From Paucibacter sp. KCTC 42545 (GTDB taxonomy: Bacteria > Pseudomonadota > Gammaproteobacteria > Burkholderiales > Burkholderiaceae_C): a stretch of DNA of 64,000 bases. Below, in pieces: positions 7,134 to 16,679 of this stretch (the stretch's first letter is position 1; every line of letters starts with the position of its first letter). The notes under the pieces are model-generated. The model was not told the DNA's origin. It saw only the letters and a list, made by a program, of their open reading frames with translations, and did no database searches. The position numbers and the translations under genes are program-made. The DNA is taken from contig NZ_CP013692.1 of assembly GCF_001477625.1 (NCBI RefSeq), positions 3,472,001 to 3,536,000 on the forward strand. The letters are read 5' to 3'.

Positions 7134-9403
7134 CCATGAATAAGAAACGTCACGCAAGTCGTTCGCCGCAGCGCGCCGGTTTGTCGCTGCTGGCTTTGTC
7201 GATCTTGGCCGGCCCGACGCTGGCGCAGACGGCCGACGGCAATATCAGCCAATCCCCCGCCGCTCGCATCCACAGCCCGGCACTGAAGTCACGCACCCCC
7301 GTCACGCTCAACTTCGTCAATGCCGATCTGGAAGCCGTGACCCGCGCCATGGGCGTGATGCTGGATCGCCAATTCATCATCGACCCGCGCGTCAAAGGCC
7401 AGATCACGGTCTATAGCGAGCAGCCGGTGAGCGTGCGCGAGGCCTATCTCAACTACCTGGCCGCGCTGCGCGGCCTCGGTTTCACGGTGGTGGAAAACTC
7501 CGGCCTGCTCAAGGTGGTGCCCGAGGCGGACGCCAAGCTACAAGCCGGCTCGGTGGCCATTGGCGGCAATAGCGCGGTGCGCGGCGACCAGATCATCACG
7601 CAGATCTTCAAGCTCAATCACGAGAACGCCAACAATCTGGTGGCCGTGCTGCGCCCGCTGATCAGCCCCAACAACACCATCAATGCCAACCCGGGCAATA
7701 ACAGCCTGGTGATCACCGACTACGCCGAAAACCTGCAGCGCCTGGGCCGCATCATCGCGACCATGGACACGCCCGGCAGCACCGATCTGGAAGTGGTGCC
7801 GCTCAAGCATGCGATTGCCTCGGACATCGCCGCGCTGGTGCAAAAGCTGGCCGACGGCGGCGCGGCTGCCGTGCCCGGTCAAGCCAGCAGCAGCATGAGC
7901 GTGCTGGCCGACCCGCGCAGCAATGCGCTGATTCTGCGCGCCGCCAACCCGGCCCGCCTGGCCACCATGCGCAGCATGATCGAGAAGCTCGACCAACCCG
8001 GTGCCGACAGCAACAACCCCGGCGGCAATATCCGCGTGGTCTACCTGAAGAACGCCGATGCCGCCAAGCTGGCCACCGTGCTGCGCGCGGCCTTCGCCTC
8101 GGGCGGTTCCGCCGGCGGCGGCAGCACGGGCAGCAGCGCCGGCGGCAGCAATAGCAGCAACTCGCTGGGCAATAGCCTGGGCAGCTCGCCGCTGAGTGGT
8201 GCCAGCCAGAACAATAGCAGCAGCGGCGGCACCTCCGCCGCCAGCACCACCCCGGTGGCAGCCTCGCAAACGCCCTCAACCGGCGGTTTTGTGCAGGCCG
8301 ATCCGGCCACCAACTCGCTCATCATCACCGCGCCTGAGCCGCTGTATCGCCAGATCCGCGGCGTGATCGACCAGCTGGATGTGCGACGTGCCCAGATCTA
8401 TGTGGAGACCATGATCGTCAAGGTTGACGCCAGCAAGGCCGCGCAGTTCGGCGTGCAATGGCAGAACCTGTTCGGCAACAAGGGCGACGCCAACATCCCC
8501 GGCATCGGCACCAATTACGGCTCCGGCCTCGGCAATATCATCAACGGCAGCTTGGCCGTGGCCGGCGGCACCAGCGGTGTGGCCACCGCCCTGGCCTCGG
8601 CCGCCGCGCCCCAGGGCCTGAACATCGGCGTGCTGAAGAATCTGGGCGGCCGCTACACCCTGGGCGCCATCGCCAACTTCCTCGAATCGCAGACCGGCGG
8701 CAACATCCTCTCCACCCCCAATTTGGTGGCGCTGGACAACGAGGAAGCCAAGATCGTGATCGGCCAGAACGTGCCGTTTGTGACCGGCAGTTATTCCAAC
8801 ACCGGCAACAGCGGCTCCTCGGTCAGCCCCTTCCAGACCATCGAACGCAAGGACGTTGGCCTGACCCTGCGCATCCGCAGCCAGATCGGCGAAGGCGGCA
8901 CGGTGCGCATGATCATTTACCAGGAAAACTCCTCGGTGGTGCAAGCACTTGCCAGCAGCGCCGGCCCGACCACCGACAAATCCTCGGTGGAAACCACCGT
9001 CGCGGTGGACGATGGCCAGATCATCGTGCTGGGCGGCTTGATGAAGGACGAATACAGCGACGGCCAAGACGGCGTTCCCGGCCTGGCCAACATTCCCTGG
9101 ATCGGCGGCCTGTTCAAGAGCGAGAACCGCAAGCGGGTCAAGACCAATATGATGGTTTTCCTGCGCCCGGTGGTGATGCGCGGCCAGGCCTCGGCCGACC
9201 AACTGACGCTGGACCGCTACGAGTCCATCCGCTCGCTGCAGCAGAACGCCCAACCCGGCCCCAGCGTGGTCTTGCCCAATACCGGCGCGCCGGTGCTGCC
9301 GGCCAGCCCGGCCACGCCTGCCGGCGGCCAGAGCCTTGACCCCAAAGCCTTGCTGATCGCGCCCGTGACTGTGCCGGTGCAACAGCCGCAGCAACAGCAA
9401 TAA
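7130..9403 (+). CDS. gspD: Type II secretion secretin GspD
   Basis: Outer-membrane secretin that forms the exit channel. The 757-residue protein has a signal peptide ending near 'GPTLAQ', then N0 ('LNFVNADLEAVTRAMGVM') and N1-N3 repeats, then the secretin domain with 'GGLMKDEYSDGQDGVPGLA' and 'PWIGGLFKS', the family hallmark. A Ser/Gly/Asn-rich insertion (about residues 325-370) lies inside N3, as in many GspD proteins. The C-terminal Pro/Gln tail (QQPQQQQ) may be the S-domain substitute. The start codon ATG at 7130 overlaps the gspN stop; a second ATG at 7136 is possible. Confidence 0.97.
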   Translation: MTMNKKRHASRSPQRAGLSLLALSILAGPTLAQTADGNISQSPAARIHSPALKSRTPVTLNFVNADLEAVTRAMGVMLDRQFIIDPRVKGQITVYSEQPVSVREAYLNYLAALRGLGFTVVENSGLLKVVPEADAKLQAGSVAIGGNSAVRGDQIITQIFKLNHENANNLVAVLRPLISPNNTINANPGNNSLVITDYAENLQRLGRIIATMDTPGSTDLEVVPLKHAIASDIAALVQKLADGGAAAVPGQASSSMSVLADPRSNALILRAANPARLATMRSMIEKLDQPGADSNNPGGNIRVVYLKNADAAKLATVLRAAFASGGSAGGGSTGSSAGGSNSSNSLGNSLGSSPLSGASQNNSSSGGTSAASTTPVAASQTPSTGGFVQADPATNSLIITAPEPLYRQIRGVIDQLDVRRAQIYVETMIVKVDASKAAQFGVQWQNLFGNKGDANIPGIGTNYGSGLGNIINGSLAVAGGTSGVATALASAAAPQGLNIGVLKNLGGRYTLGAIANFLESQTGGNILSTPNLVALDNEEAKIVIGQNVPFVTGSYSNTGNSGSSVSPFQTIERKDVGLTLRIRSQIGEGGTVRMIIYQENSSVVQALASSAGPTTDKSSVETTVAVDDGQIIVLGGLMKDEYSDGQDGVPGLANIPWIGGLFKSENRKRVKTNMMVFLRPVVMRGQASADQLTLDRYESIRSLQQNAQPGPSVVLPNTGAPVLPASPATPAGGQSLDPKALLIAPVTVPVQQPQQQQ

Positions 9404-9427
9404 CTTCTGCCCGACGAGCCCCACGCT

Positions 9428-10849
9428 ATGGCCACCCGCCACCCCCTGCCCTACGCCTTTGCCAAGGCCAACACCGTCTTGCTGGAAGACGACGGTGCCT
9501 CGCTCGTCCTGTGGGCGCCCGCCGAAGTCAGCCTGGCCAGCCTGGCCGAGGTGCAGCGCCTCTACCAGATCGATCGCTTTGAAAAGGAAGCGGCCGGCAG
9601 CCTGGCCGAGCGCATCAACGCGGCCTATGCGGGCAGCGAGTCCAGCGCGGCGGTGGTGATTGGCGAAGTGGAAAGCGCGGTGGATCTTTCGCGCATGATG
9701 CAAGACCTGCCCGCGGTGGAAGATCTGCTGGAAGCCGCCAACGACGCGCCCATCATCCGCATGCTCAATGCGCTGCTGACGCAAGCCGCCAAGGACGGCG
9801 CCAGCGACATCCACATCGAACCCTACGAGCGTGCCAGCTCGGTGCGCTTTCGCGTTGACGGCACGTTGCGCGAGGTGGTGCAGCCCAACCGTGGCCTGCA
9901 TGCCGCCTTGATCTCACGCCTGAAGATCATGGCCGAGCTGGACATTGCCGAGAAGCGCCTGCCGCAAGACGGCCGCATCAGCTTGCGCATCGGCGGCCGC
10001 GCCATCGATGTGCGCGTCTCCACCCTGCCCTCGGCACATGGTGAGCGCGCCGTGCTGCGTTTGCTGGACAAGACCGAATCCAAGTTCACCTTGGAAGGTT
10101 TGGGCATGAGCGGTGATGTGCTCAGCGCCTTCAAGAAACTGGTGCAACAGCCGCACGGCATCGTGCTGGTCACCGGCCCGACTGGCTCGGGCAAAACCAC
10201 CAGCCTCTACGCCTCGCTGCAAACCGTGGACACCAGCACCACCAATGTGCTGACGGTGGAAGACCCGATCGAGTACGAACTCTCCGGCGTCGGCCAGACG
10301 CAGGTGAACGCCAAGATTGAGCTGACATTCGCCAAAGCCTTGCGCGCCATCCTGCGCCAAGACCCGGACGTCATCATGATCGGCGAAATCCGCGATTACG
10401 AGACCGCGCAAATCGCCATCCAGGCCTCGCTGACCGGCCACTTGGTGCTGGCCACCTTGCACACCAATGACGCGCCTAGCGCCGTGACCCGACTGACCGA
10501 TATGGGCATCGAGCCCTTCTTGCTCAGCTCCAGCTTGCTGGGCGTGCTGGCTCAGCGCCTGGTGCGCAAGCTCTGCCCGGTGTGCAAACGCCAGGACGAG
10601 CATGGCCGCTACCACCCCGTGGGCTGCGATGCCTGCTCGCGCACCGGCTACAAGGGCCGCACCGGCGTTTACGAATTGATGGTGGCCGACGACCGTGTGC
10701 GCAGCCTGATTCACCAGCACGCCGCCGAAAGCGACTTGCTCGAAGCGGCCCAGAAGGCCGGCCTGCGCAGCATGCGCGAGGACGGCGCCCGCCTGATCGA
10801 ACAAGGCATCACCTCGGAAGAGGAAGTGCTGCGGGTCACCCGCGACTGA
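9428..10849 (+). CDS. gspE: Type II secretion ATPase GspE
   Basis: Hexameric cytoplasmic ATPase that powers pseudopilus assembly, 473 residues. Visible motifs in order: the N1E-like domain (residues 1-110), 'DIHIEPYE', Walker A 'GPTGSGKTTS' near residue 252, the Asp box 'VEDPIEYEL', Walker B 'DPDVIMIGEIRD', the His box 'LATLHTND', and a zinc-binding pair CPVC ... CDAC with a short spacer. It lies 24 bases after gspD. E and F are at the end of the operon rather than after D-at-the-front, which is a local rearrangement of the common order. Confidence 0.97.
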   Translation: MATRHPLPYAFAKANTVLLEDDGASLVLWAPAEVSLASLAEVQRLYQIDRFEKEAAGSLAERINAAYAGSESSAAVVIGEVESAVDLSRMMQDLPAVEDLLEAANDAPIIRMLNALLTQAAKDGASDIHIEPYERASSVRFRVDGTLREVVQPNRGLHAALISRLKIMAELDIAEKRLPQDGRISLRIGGRAIDVRVSTLPSAHGERAVLRLLDKTESKFTLEGLGMSGDVLSAFKKLVQQPHGIVLVTGPTGSGKTTSLYASLQTVDTSTTNVLTVEDPIEYELSGVGQTQVNAKIELTFAKALRAILRQDPDVIMIGEIRDYETAQIAIQASLTGHLVLATLHTNDAPSAVTRLTDMGIEPFLLSSSLLGVLAQRLVRKLCPVCKRQDEHGRYHPVGCDACSRTGYKGRTGVYELMVADDRVRSLIHQHAAESDLLEAAQKAGLRSMREDGARLIEQGITSEEEVLRVTRD

Positions 10850-10880
10850 GCGCCGGCACGCCCACGCCCACGCCACCACC

Positions 10881-12092
10881 ATGCCCGCCTACAAATACGA
10901 AGCCCTCAACGCCGCCGGCCGCAATAGCAGCGGCTTGGTCGAGGCCGACAACCCGCGCGCCGCGCGCGCCCAGTTGCGCGGACTCAACCTGGTGCCGCTG
11001 ACCATCACGCCGGTGCAGCAGCATGGCCAAAGCGGCGGCAGCCGCTTCACCCGCCGCATCTTCAGCCCCACGGCCCTGGCCGTGTGGACGCGGCAGTTGG
11101 CCGGCCTGGTCGGCTCGGGCCTGCCGCTGGAGCGGGCGCTGACGGCCCTGGCCGATGAGAGCGAGGATGACAAGCAACGCGAACTGCTCTCGCAGCTCAA
11201 GGCCGAAGTCAACGCCGGCTCGCCCTTTGCCCGCGCCCTGGCCAGCGCACCGCGCGAGTTCGACGAGGTGTTTCGCGGCGTGGTGGCCGCCGGCGAACAA
11301 AGCGGTGCCCTCGGGCCGGTGCTGGAAAAGCTGGCCGACGATCTGGAAGAACGCCAAGACCTGAAGGGCAAGCTGGTCGGCGCCATGGCCTACCCGGCCA
11401 TCGTCTCGCTGATCTCGGTCTTCATCGTGATCTTTCTGGTGACTTATGTGGTGCCGCAAATCGCCACCGTGTTCACCAGCTCCAAACGCGCCCTGCCCGC
11501 CATCACCGTGGCCATGCTGGCCATCAGCGCCTTTGTGCGCAGCTGGGGCTGGCTGATGTTGCTAACGCTGATCGCCGGCGGCTTCGGCCTGGGTGCGGCG
11601 CTGCAGCGCCCGGCCTTTCGCATCCGTTTTGATTCCGCGATGCTGGGCCTGCCCATCATCGGCCGGTTGACGCGGGGCTATAACGCTGCGCGCTTCGCCG
11701 GCACGCTGGCCATGCTGGCGGGCTCGGGCGTGCCCATCCTGAAGGCCTTGCAAGCGGCCGCCGAAACGCTCTCCAACCACGCCATGCGTGCCGACGCGCT
11801 CGACGCCCTGGTGCAGGTGCGTGAAGGCGCGCCCTTGGGCTCAGCCTTGGCCGGCAAGAAGCGCTTCCCTGGCATCCTGGCCATGTTCGCCCGCTTAGGC
11901 GAGCAGACCGGCCAGCTGCCGCAGATGCTGGAACGGGCCGCGCGCCAGCTCAGCGTTGAGGTGCAGCGCCGCTCCATGGCCGCCGCCACCTTGCTGGAGC
12001 CGCTGCTGATCGTGGCCATGGGCGCCATCGTGCTGATGATTGTGCTGGCCGTGCTGCTGCCCATCATCCAGCTCAATACCTGGGTCAAGTAA
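10881..12092 (+). CDS. gspF: Type II secretion platform protein GspF
   Basis: Polytopic inner-membrane platform protein, 403 residues. It begins with the typical 'MPAYKYEALNAAGRNSSGLVEA' opening and has two T2SSF domains (about residues 70-190 and 270-395), each with 'RQLAGLVGSGLPLERAL'-type helices, and three transmembrane segments (about 170-192, 220-238, 372-395). The C-terminus 'VLLPIIQLNTWVK' is a family signature. It is the last gsp gene of the operon; a nucleotidase follows after 16 bases. Confidence 0.97.
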   Translation: MPAYKYEALNAAGRNSSGLVEADNPRAARAQLRGLNLVPLTITPVQQHGQSGGSRFTRRIFSPTALAVWTRQLAGLVGSGLPLERALTALADESEDDKQRELLSQLKAEVNAGSPFARALASAPREFDEVFRGVVAAGEQSGALGPVLEKLADDLEERQDLKGKLVGAMAYPAIVSLISVFIVIFLVTYVVPQIATVFTSSKRALPAITVAMLAISAFVRSWGWLMLLTLIAGGFGLGAALQRPAFRIRFDSAMLGLPIIGRLTRGYNAARFAGTLAMLAGSGVPILKALQAAAETLSNHAMRADALDALVQVREGAPLGSALAGKKRFPGILAMFARLGEQTGQLPQMLERAARQLSVEVQRRSMAAATLLEPLLIVAMGAIVLMIVLAVLLPIIQLNTWVK

Positions 12093-12108
12093 GGAAAGAG
12101 GTCGAGCC

Positions 12109-13011
12109 ATGCCTGCCAATCTGGACGGACAGTTGGTCGTTGCCATTTCCTCCCGCGCCCTGTTCGACTTCGAAGCCGAGAACGAACTATTCGAAGCCGG
12201 CGATGACCGTGCCTATATGGCACTGCAACAGCAGCGGCTGGATCAACCGGCCAAGCCCGGCGTGGCGTTCTCGCTGGTGCAAAAGCTGCTGGCCTTCAAT
12301 CAGCATGACCCGCTGCAACCGCAGGTGGAAGTGGTGGTGCTGTCGCGCAATGACCCGATCTCGGGCATGCGGGTGTTCCGCTCGGCCGCGCATTACGGCC
12401 TGCCGATTCAGCGCGGCGTGTTCACCCGCGGTGAGTCGCCTTGGCGCTATCTGCGGCCTTTGAAGGCGCATCTCTTCTTGTCGGTCAACGAGGCCGATGT
12501 GCGCGCCGCGCTGCATGCCGGTGTGGCCGCCGCGCGCGTGTTCCCGCAGTCCACCCACGCCACCACCACCCATCCCGACGAGGTGCGCATTGCCTTCGAC
12601 GGCGACGCGGTGCTGTTCTCCGACGAAGCCGAGCAGGTGTTTCAAAACCAGGGCTTGTCGGCCTTTCAGTCGCATGAAATCCAGCATGCCAACCGCCCCT
12701 TGCCCGCCGGCCCCTTCAAGCCGGTGCTGGAGGCCTTGCAGCGCCTCCAGCAAGCGCCCGGCAGTGGCATGCGATTGCGCACCGCCCTGGTGACTGCCCG
12801 CAGCGCGCCCGCCCATGAGCGCGCGATTCGCACCCTGATGGATTGGCAGATCGAGGTCGATGAGGCCATGTTCCTCGGCGGCCTGGCCAAGGGCGAGTTC
12901 CTGCGCGAATTCGAGCCCGATTTCTTCTTTGACGACCAGGCCGGCCATATCGCCAGCGCCGCCGCGCATGTGCCTTCCGGCCATGTAGCCGCAGGCATCG
13001 CCAACCTCTGA
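12109..13011 (+). CDS. 5'-nucleotidase of the cytosolic IMP-GMP/AMP type (PF06189-like)
   Basis: Predicted cytoplasmic nucleoside-5'-monophosphate phosphatase of about 300 residues. Family-like segments are 'AISSRALFDFEAEN', 'EVVVLSRNDPISGMRVFRS', 'IAFDGDAVLFSDEAE' (the likely Asp-containing catalytic loop) and 'FLGGLAKGEFL'. A purine-rich GGAAAGAGG ribosome binding site lies ahead of the ATG at 12109. It sits 16 bases after gspF and may be co-transcribed, though its role is unrelated to secretion. I am fairly sure of the family, less so of the substrate. Confidence 0.8.
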   Translation: MPANLDGQLVVAISSRALFDFEAENELFEAGDDRAYMALQQQRLDQPAKPGVAFSLVQKLLAFNQHDPLQPQVEVVVLSRNDPISGMRVFRSAAHYGLPIQRGVFTRGESPWRYLRPLKAHLFLSVNEADVRAALHAGVAAARVFPQSTHATTTHPDEVRIAFDGDAVLFSDEAEQVFQNQGLSAFQSHEIQHANRPLPAGPFKPVLEALQRLQQAPGSGMRLRTALVTARSAPAHERAIRTLMDWQIEVDEAMFLGGLAKGEFLREFEPDFFFDDQAGHIASAAAHVPSGHVAAGIANL

Positions 13012-13216
13012 TTGCGCGACTGTCGCCCAAACGCGCACTTTCACGCGGCGCCGGCAGGCCTGGCTAGGGTTTGCATCGGGCTTGGGGGCGGCGAAGGCAG
13101 TGAGGCCCGTTGGACAATGCAGGGTTTGGCCAGCGCCAGCTCGCCACGCCCTCACAGGCGCCATCACGCCGTCGCTCTCACTCGATCTCCCTCGCTTTCC
13201 CACAAGGATTCCGCAG

Positions 13217-16200
13217 ATGCATCCCGCTCCCACCCTCAAAGCCATTTCCCTGGCCGCGCTGCTTTGCGCCGGCTTGCCCGCGCTGGCGCAGCCAATGCAG
13301 CCCACCAGCACAGGCATCGGCTTCTATCGTCAACCCGCCGTGCAAGGCCAGCAAGTGGTGCTGGTGGCCGAAGGGGATTTGTGGCGGGTGGGCCTGAACG
13401 GCGGCCGCGCTGAGCGCCTGACCACCCATGGCGGCCAGGAAACCCAGCCCGCCATTTCTGCCGACGGGCAATGGCTGGCTTTTGTGGGCCAGTACGACGG
13501 CCCAGGCGATGTCTACCTGATGTCCATGCAAGGCGGCGTGCCCAAGCGCCTGAGCTGGGACGGCGCGGCCGTGCGCGTCTGGGGCTTCAGCGCCCAGGGC
13601 GAGATTCTGTACACCGGCCCCTCGCAAGCCGGCCAGCCGATCACGCAGCTCTACGCCATCGACCCCAAGACCCTGCAGCGCCGCGCCTTGCCGGTCGGCC
13701 AGGCCAGTGATGGCGCGCTCAGCGCCGATGGCAAGACGCTCTACTTCACCCGCAACGGCCTGCGCGGCGACAACGCCCGCCAGTACCGCGGCGGCGCCAT
13801 CGCCCGCCTGTGGGTGATGGATTTGAACAACCAATCGGAAGCCCGCCCCCTGCTGCCCGAAGGCGCCAACGACCGCCGCCCCATGCCTTACAAGGCCAGC
13901 GATGGCCGCGAGCGCATCGCCTTTTTGTCTGACCGCGACGGCACGGTGAACCTGTGGTCGGTAGACGGCCAGGGTCAGGACTTGCGCCAGCACAGCAACT
14001 TCAAGGGCTGGGACATCCGCCACGCCTCGATCAGCGAAGGCCGCGCCGTACTGGCCGTCGGCGCCGATCTCTTCAGCCTGGACCTGAGTGCGGCAGCCGC
14101 CGCCAGCCAAGGCAGCAAGCTCGCAATTCAGCTGAACGGCGACTTTGAACAGCAGCGTGAGCGTTGGATCAAAAAGCCGCAAGACTTCTTGACCCACACC
14201 ACCCTGGCGCCCAATGGCGAGCGCGTGCTGCTGGCCAGCCGCGGCCACCTGGCCACGCAAGGTGTGGGCGCCTTGCGCCGGGCCGAGTTCTTGCAGCCGA
14301 CGGACGGCCGCTGCCGCACGGCCGAGTTCAGCGCCGACAGCGCCCAGGTCTTCGCCCTGTGCGACTTCAGCGGTGAGCGCGAGATCTGGCGCTTTGCCGC
14401 CAATGGCCTGAGCAAACCCGAGCAAATCAGCCACGACGCCAAGGCCATGCGCACCGGCCTGCTGCCCTCACCCGATGGCCGCACCCTGGCGCATACCGAC
14501 AAAGAAGGGCGCCTCTATGTGACCGATTTCGGCGACTTGAAGGCCGGCAAAGGCAACGCGGCCACCAAGCTGATTGCGCAGGACAAGCTGGACGGCTCAA
14601 TCGACAGCCTGGCCTGGTCGCCCGACGGCCAGGCCCTGGCCTTCACCCTGGCGCTGCGCAATGGCAATCGCTCGCAGCTGATGCTCTACAGCCTGAAGGA
14701 CGGCAGCAGCCATCAGCTCAGCAGCGACCGCTACGACAGCGAGTCACCCACCTTCAGCCCCGATGGCAAATGGCTTTACTTCGCCTCGCGCCGCCACTTT
14801 GCCGTCAGCAATAGCAGCGGCCCTTGGGGCGACCGCAATATGGGCCCCTACTTCGACCGCCGCACCAAGCTCTACGCCCTGGCCTTGCAGCCCGAACTGC
14901 GCTTTCCCTTCGCCGCCAAGGATGAGCTGAGCCCGGCCGAGGTCAAGTCCGACACGAAGGCCGATAGCAAAGCAGACGGCAAGGCGGATGCCAAGCCAGA
15001 TGCAAAAGCCGACAGCAAAGCCAAGCCCGCCCTGCCCGCCATTCATTTCGCAGGCCTGAAGGATCGCCTGTTTGAAGTGCCCCTGCCCGCTGGCAACTAC
15101 AGCAAGCTGAGCGCCGACGCCAAGCGTCTGTGGTTCCTTGACAGCGAAGGCAGTGGCGCCGAGCGCAAGCTCAGCCTGAAGGCGCTGCCCATCGCCAACC
15201 TGGGCGAGAACGTCGAGACCGTTTCCGCCGATATGCGCAGTTATGCCCTCAGCGCCGATGGCAAGAAGCTGATGCTGGTGCGCGCGCCCAAGCCCGAGTC
15301 CACACCGGAGATTTTGCTGGTCGATGCGGCGCCTAAACTGCCGGCCGAGCTGCCCAAGTTCCAGGTCCGCTGGTCCGACTGGCAAATCGCCACCGAGCCC
15401 AAGCAAGAGTGGCGGCAGATGTTTGCCGATGCCTGGCGCATGCACCGCGACTATTTTTACGACAAGGGCATGCACGGCGTGGACTGGCAGGCCACGCGGG
15501 CCAAATACGAGCCCCTGGTGGCGCGCGTGACGGATCGCGCCGAGCTCAGCGAGCTGATGGGCCAGATGTCCAGCGAGCTGGGTGCCCTGCACAGCCAAGT
15601 CGGCAGCCCGGACCTGCGCAGCGGGCCTGAGGTGCCAGGTCTTGCCGGCCTGGGCGCTGAGTTCGCGCGCAGCGACAAAGGCCTGCGCATCGAGAAAATC
15701 TACCGCAGCGACCCCGAGCTGCCCAGCGAGCAAGCGCCGCTGGCCGAAGCCAGCCTGGGCCTCAAGGTGGGTGATGTGATCACCGCCGTCAACGGCCGCC
15801 CGGCCGCCGGCGTGCCGCACATCGCTGAATTGCTGCGCGGCCAAGCCGGCAAGCAGGTGCTGCTGCAAGTGTTGAGCGCCGAAGGCAAAACGCTGCAACG
15901 CATCGTCACCCCGGTGGACGGCGGGCGCGAAACCCAGTTGCGCTACAACGACTGGCGCTTCAGCCGCGCCCAGGCCGTGGCAGCCGCCTCGGGTGGCCGC
16001 ATCGGCTATTTGCATTTGCGTGCCATGGGCAGCAATGACATTGCCGACTTCGTGCGCGAGTTCTACGCCCAGACCGATCGCGAAGGCCTGATCATCGACG
16101 TGCGCTTCAACGGCGGCGGCAATATCGACAGCTGGATTCTCGAAAAGCTGCTGCGCCGCGCCTGGGCCTTCTGGCAGCCCCGCGCGCCCGAAGGTTCGCC

Positions 16201-16612
16201 CACCTACCCGAATATGCAGGAGGCCTTTCAGGGCCAGGTGGCCGTGCTGATGAATGAGGAAACTTACTCCGACGGCGAAACTTTCTCGGAAGGCTTCAAG
16301 CGCCTGGGCCTGGGTGCCACCATCGGCAAGACCACCTCGGGCGCCGGCGTCTGGCTGTCGGACCAGAACCGCTTGCTGGACAACGGCATCATGCGTGCCG
16401 CCGAAAACGGCCAGATCACAGCAGATGGCAAGTTCCTGATCGAAGGCATTGGCGTCAAGCCGGAGTTCGAGGTGGACAACCCACCGCGCGCGACCTTCTT
16501 GGGCGGCGATGCCCAGTTGGACAAGGCCATTGAACTGCTCAAGAAAGCCATGGCCGACAAGCCTAAGCTGCGGGTCTTGCCCGGCGACTACCCGCGCCCA
16601 GTGAAGCCCTGA
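13217..16612 (+). CDS. Secreted tricorn-like protease (S41 family, beta-propeller + PDZ)
   Basis: Very large serine peptidase of 1,131 residues. I chose the ATG at 13217, which follows an AAGGA ribosome binding site and starts a signal peptide 'ISLAALLCAGLPALAQ'. The order is: WD/TolB-like beta-propeller blades (residues ~30-580; 'PAISADGQWLAFVGQYDGPG', 'SPTFSPDGKWLYFAS'), a Lys/Ala/Asp low-complexity linker (about 575-610), a second propeller, the C1 domain, a PDZ domain (~805-895), and a C2 peptidase core. A conserved His lies in 'ELGALHSQVG' (about residue 793) and the likely nucleophile Ser in 'EETYSDGE' (about 1017). The family degrades peptides. A bidirectional terminator follows. Confidence 0.9.
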   Translation: MHPAPTLKAISLAALLCAGLPALAQPMQPTSTGIGFYRQPAVQGQQVVLVAEGDLWRVGLNGGRAERLTTHGGQETQPAISADGQWLAFVGQYDGPGDVYLMSMQGGVPKRLSWDGAAVRVWGFSAQGEILYTGPSQAGQPITQLYAIDPKTLQRRALPVGQASDGALSADGKTLYFTRNGLRGDNARQYRGGAIARLWVMDLNNQSEARPLLPEGANDRRPMPYKASDGRERIAFLSDRDGTVNLWSVDGQGQDLRQHSNFKGWDIRHASISEGRAVLAVGADLFSLDLSAAAAASQGSKLAIQLNGDFEQQRERWIKKPQDFLTHTTLAPNGERVLLASRGHLATQGVGALRRAEFLQPTDGRCRTAEFSADSAQVFALCDFSGEREIWRFAANGLSKPEQISHDAKAMRTGLLPSPDGRTLAHTDKEGRLYVTDFGDLKAGKGNAATKLIAQDKLDGSIDSLAWSPDGQALAFTLALRNGNRSQLMLYSLKDGSSHQLSSDRYDSESPTFSPDGKWLYFASRRHFAVSNSSGPWGDRNMGPYFDRRTKLYALALQPELRFPFAAKDELSPAEVKSDTKADSKADGKADAKPDAKADSKAKPALPAIHFAGLKDRLFEVPLPAGNYSKLSADAKRLWFLDSEGSGAERKLSLKALPIANLGENVETVSADMRSYALSADGKKLMLVRAPKPESTPEILLVDAAPKLPAELPKFQVRWSDWQIATEPKQEWRQMFADAWRMHRDYFYDKGMHGVDWQATRAKYEPLVARVTDRAELSELMGQMSSELGALHSQVGSPDLRSGPEVPGLAGLGAEFARSDKGLRIEKIYRSDPELPSEQAPLAEASLGLKVGDVITAVNGRPAAGVPHIAELLRGQAGKQVLLQVLSAEGKTLQRIVTPVDGGRETQLRYNDWRFSRAQAVAAASGGRIGYLHLRAMGSNDIADFVREFYAQTDREGLIIDVRFNGGGNIDSWILEKLLRRAWAFWQPRAPEGSPTYPNMQEAFQGQVAVLMNEETYSDGETFSEGFKRLGLGATIGKTTSGAGVWLSDQNRLLDNGIMRAAENGQITADGKFLIEGIGVKPEFEVDNPPRATFLGGDAQLDKAIELLKKAMADKPKLRVLPGDYPRPVKP

Positions 16613-16630
16613 GTTGGCATGACGCACATG

Positions 16631-16659
16631 AAAAAGGGAGGCCGCGGCCTCCCTTTTTT
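16631..16659. terminator. Bidirectional Rho-independent terminator
   Basis: A perfect inverted repeat, AGGGAGGCCGCGGCCTCCCT, is flanked by A5 on the left and T6 on the right, so it can stop transcription from the protease (rightward) and from tyrS (leftward). It lies between the two convergent stop codons. Confidence 0.9.
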
Positions 16660-16679
16660 AATGCGTGAGCCAAGCGGCG

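Noticed and set aside
8276-9901. Long open frame (541 codons) on the minus strand opposite gspD and gspE
   Set aside because: High-GC coding DNA often leaves an open frame on the antisense strand. The product is low-complexity and Gly/His/Ala/Val-rich with no recognisable domain, and gspD and gspE are certain.
14744-16627. 627-codon open frame antisense to the tricorn-like protease
   Set aside because: Same reason: shadow of a long GC-rich gene; composition is repetitive Ala/Gly/Gln/Leu and no signal, domain or ribosome binding site is visible.
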